A stretch of 64,000 nucleotides of DNA from an uncultured Xanthomonas sp. GTDB lineage: Bacteria; Pseudomonadota; Gammaproteobacteria; Xanthomonadales; Xanthomonadaceae. The notes below the pieces were generated by a model, which was not told where the DNA came from, did no database searches, and saw only the letters and a list, made by a program, of their open reading frames with translations. This document shows positions 62,207 through 64,000 of the stretch, piece after piece. Both the position numbers and the translations under genes were made by a program. The stretch spans positions 62,001 to 126,000 of the forward strand of contig CALTTS010000008.1 of assembly GCA_943912265.1 (NCBI GenBank). The letters run 5' to 3'. How positions within the stretch are numbered: position 1 is the stretch's first letter; the number at the start of each line of letters is the position of its first letter.

Positions 62207-64000
62207 GTGGCAAGACAGGTCCCTGAATCCGGCGGCAAGGCCAAGGCGGCGGCTGCCGCGCGCAAATCCGTTCCCGGTGCTCCCGCGAGCCGCTCCCGGC
62301 TCTGGCGCGACCTTTCGCTGATCGCCATCGCGCCGCTGCTGCTGTACCTGCTGGCCAGCCTGATCAGCCATTCCCCGCAGGACCCGGGCTGGTCGCAATC
62401 GGGCAGCGTGGTGGCGCCGGTGCACAACATCGGCGGGCTGGCCGGTGCATGGCTGGCCGACGTGCTGCTCCAGCTGTTCGGCTATTCCGCCTTCATGCTG
62501 CCGGTGGTGCTCGGCTGGGTGGCGTGGCTGGCCCTGTTCCCGCAGGAAGGCGAGGGCGGGGAAGCCGATCTCGGCCCGGCGCTGCGGCTGATCGGCACCG
62601 TGGGCTTCCTGATCGCGCTGACCGGCCTGCTGCACCTGCGCCTGTTCGGCGGCGACGTGGGGCGCGCCGGCGGCATCCTCGGCAAGCTGGTCGGGCAGTC
62701 GCTGCTGGCCGGGATCGGCCCGCTCGGCAGCAGCCTGTTCCTGGTCGTGCTGCTGCTGGTGTCGGTGACGCTGGCCACCGGCCTGTCCTGGCTGCGGCTG
62801 ATGGACCGGATCGGGGCCTGGGTGCTGACGCTGCTCGACCGTGCGCAGGCAGGCCGCAGGCAGGCCAACGAATGGCAGAAGACCCGGGCGATCCGCGAGG
62901 AACGCGAGGAAGTGCGCAAGGTCGATGCCGAACAGCGCGCCAGGCGCGAGCCGGTGAAGATCGAGCCGCCCGCCGCGCCGGTGGTGGAGAAGAGCGAGCG
63001 CGCCAAGCGCGAAACCCAGATCCCGATGTTCCAGGGCGTCAACGGCGACGGTTCGGACCTGCCGCCGCTGGCGCTGCTGGACGACCCCAAGCCGCAGCCC
63101 AAGGGCTACGACGAGGAGACCCTGGAGACGCTCTCGCGCCAGATCGAGTTCAAGCTCAAGGACTTCCGCATCGATGCGCAGGTGGTCGGCGCCTATCCGG
63201 GGCCGGTGATCACCCGCTTCGAGATCGAGCCGGCACCGGGGGTGAAGGTCAGCCAGATCAGTTCGCTGGACAAGGACCTGGCGCGCGGGCTGTCGGTCAA
63301 GTCGGTGCGCGTGGTCGACGTGATCCCGGGCAAGACCGTAATCGGCCTGGAGATCCCCAACGTCACCCGCGAGATGATCTTCCTGTCCGAGCTGCTGCGC
63401 TCGAAGGAATACGACAAGTCCGCCAGCGTGCTGACCCTGGCGCTGGGCAAGGACATCGGCGGCCGGCCGACCGTGGCCGACCTGGCGCGCATGCCGCACC
63501 TGCTGGTGGCCGGCACCACCGGCTCGGGCAAGTCGGTGGCGGTCAACGCGATGGTGCTGAGCCTGCTGTACAAGGCCTCGCCGAAGGACCTGCGGATGCT
63601 GATGATCGACCCGAAGATGCTCGAACTGAGCGTCTACGAGGGCATCCCGCACCTGCTGGCGCCGGTGGTCACCGACATGAAGGAGGCCGCCAACGGCCTG
63701 CGCTGGTGCGTGGCCGAGATGGAGCGCCGCTACAAGCTGATGAGCGCCGTGGGTGTGCGCAACCTGGCCGGTTTCAACAAGAAGGTGAAGGAGGCGCAGG
63801 ACGCCGGCCAGCCGCTGATGGACCCGCTGTTCAAGCCGGACCCGCAGCTGGGCGAAGCGCCGCGGCCGCTGGAGCCGATGCCGTTCATCGTCATCTTCAT
63901 CGACGAATTCGCCGACATGATGATGATCGTCGGCAAGAAGGTGGAGGAGCTGATCGCGCGCCTGGCGCAGAAGGCGCGCGCCGCCGGCATCCACCTGATC
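62207..64000 (+). CDS. ftsK: DNA translocase FtsK (3' end outside window)
   Basis: The first 598 codons of FtsK, the septum-located DNA pump that clears and aligns chromosomes at division. Four membrane helices occupy residues ~35-195 (LSLIAIAPLLLYLLASLI and SSLFLVVLLLVSVTLA are the first and last). A linker shorter than in E. coli (~200-290) is followed by the alpha/beta motor. Walker A is AGTTGSGKSVAVNAM near residue 437, and Walker B is IVIFIDEFADMMM. The sequence ends in AAGIHLI at the window edge, so the RecA-like core and gamma domain continue outside. Start GTG 62207 has GAGG 12 bases upstream. Confidence 0.96.
   Translation, partial: MARQVPESGGKAKAAAAARKSVPGAPASRSRLWRDLSLIAIAPLLLYLLASLISHSPQDPGWSQSGSVVAPVHNIGGLAGAWLADVLLQLFGYSAFMLPVVLGWVAWLALFPQEGEGGEADLGPALRLIGTVGFLIALTGLLHLRLFGGDVGRAGGILGKLVGQSLLAGIGPLGSSLFLVVLLLVSVTLATGLSWLRLMDRIGAWVLTLLDRAQAGRRQANEWQKTRAIREEREEVRKVDAEQRARREPVKIEPPAAPVVEKSERAKRETQIPMFQGVNGDGSDLPPLALLDDPKPQPKGYDEETLETLSRQIEFKLKDFRIDAQVVGAYPGPVITRFEIEPAPGVKVSQISSLDKDLARGLSVKSVRVVDVIPGKTVIGLEIPNVTREMIFLSELLRSKEYDKSASVLTLALGKDIGGRPTVADLARMPHLLVAGTTGSGKSVAVNAMVLSLLYKASPKDLRMLMIDPKMLELSVYEGIPHLLAPVVTDMKEAANGLRWCVAEMERRYKLMSAVGVRNLAGFNKKVKEAQDAGQPLMDPLFKPDPQLGEAPRPLEPMPFIVIFIDEFADMMMIVGKKVEELIARLAQKARAAGIHLI

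Overview
This window is chromosomal DNA from a high-GC gammaproteobacterium. Gene content and order point to the Lysobacteraceae (Xanthomonadaceae: Lysobacter, Luteimonas, Thermomonas, Pseudoxanthomonas and relatives). Supporting genes are ZipA, EpmA, a class I fumarase, a class II-type EPSP synthase, a hut operon of the HutF/HutG type, and small families typical of the group (DUF3011, DUF6116-like, glycine-zipper proteins, HipA-like kinase with DUF3037). The genus is an inference. Almost all of the window is dense housekeeping sequence. I see no rRNA, CRISPR array, intact insertion sequence, prophage or secondary-metabolite cluster.

Layout. 1-16 kb: the end of a DUF3298 protein, cyclopropane fatty acid synthase, peptidase Dcp, glutathione peroxidase, ferredoxin-NADP reductase, an amidinotransferase-fold hydrolase, fumarase, a peroxiredoxin/DsbA-like pair, a GST, outer-membrane phospholipase A, DUF456, a cold-shock protein with leader and terminator, glycine-zipper proteins, TcdA and TatD. 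16-27 kb: a decayed GST pseudogene, smc-zipA-ligA, a GNAT gene and epmA, a triple-DUF3011 protein and mtnA. 27.5-30.2 kb: gyrA. 30.2-51 kb: a more accessory stretch. It holds a HipA-like kinase/DUF3037 pair behind a LysR gene, a TSUP exporter, a TonB-dependent receptor divergent from an S9 peptidase across a strong inverted repeat, a solitary NucS-like nuclease, the complete hut pathway (hutU, hutG, hutH, hutI divergent from hutF, hutC), an Mrr-like membrane protein, a PHA-system protein and an FHA protein. 51-57.8 kb: serC-pheA-aroA, a TonB-like protein, serS and a LysR regulator. 57.9-64 kb: tRNA-Ser followed by the relic of an integrated element, a UDP-sugar dehydrogenase, tRNA-Val, a GNAT protein, trxB and the first 598 codons of ftsK.

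Genes that work together: HutH, HutU, HutI, HutF and HutG convert histidine to glutamate and formate under HutC, whose probable operator lies between hutI and hutF. SerC, PheA and AroA form a serine/aromatic amino acid operon. SMC and ZipA (and FtsK at the far end) serve chromosome segregation and division. The peroxiredoxin and DsbA-like genes are translationally coupled.

Most notable signals: two in-frame tandem copies of a palindromic 36-bp unit inside ligA; a recurring TAnnnT-N6-ATG arrangement that predicts leaderless mRNAs for four genes; a perfect 12-bp inverted repeat between the receptor and peptidase genes; a relic next to tRNA-Ser bounded by a 10-bp direct repeat; and a GST pseudogene with two nonsense changes and a frameshift. 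I found no clear candidate for an entirely new multi-gene system. The HipA-like/DUF3037 pair is the least characterised conserved module here.
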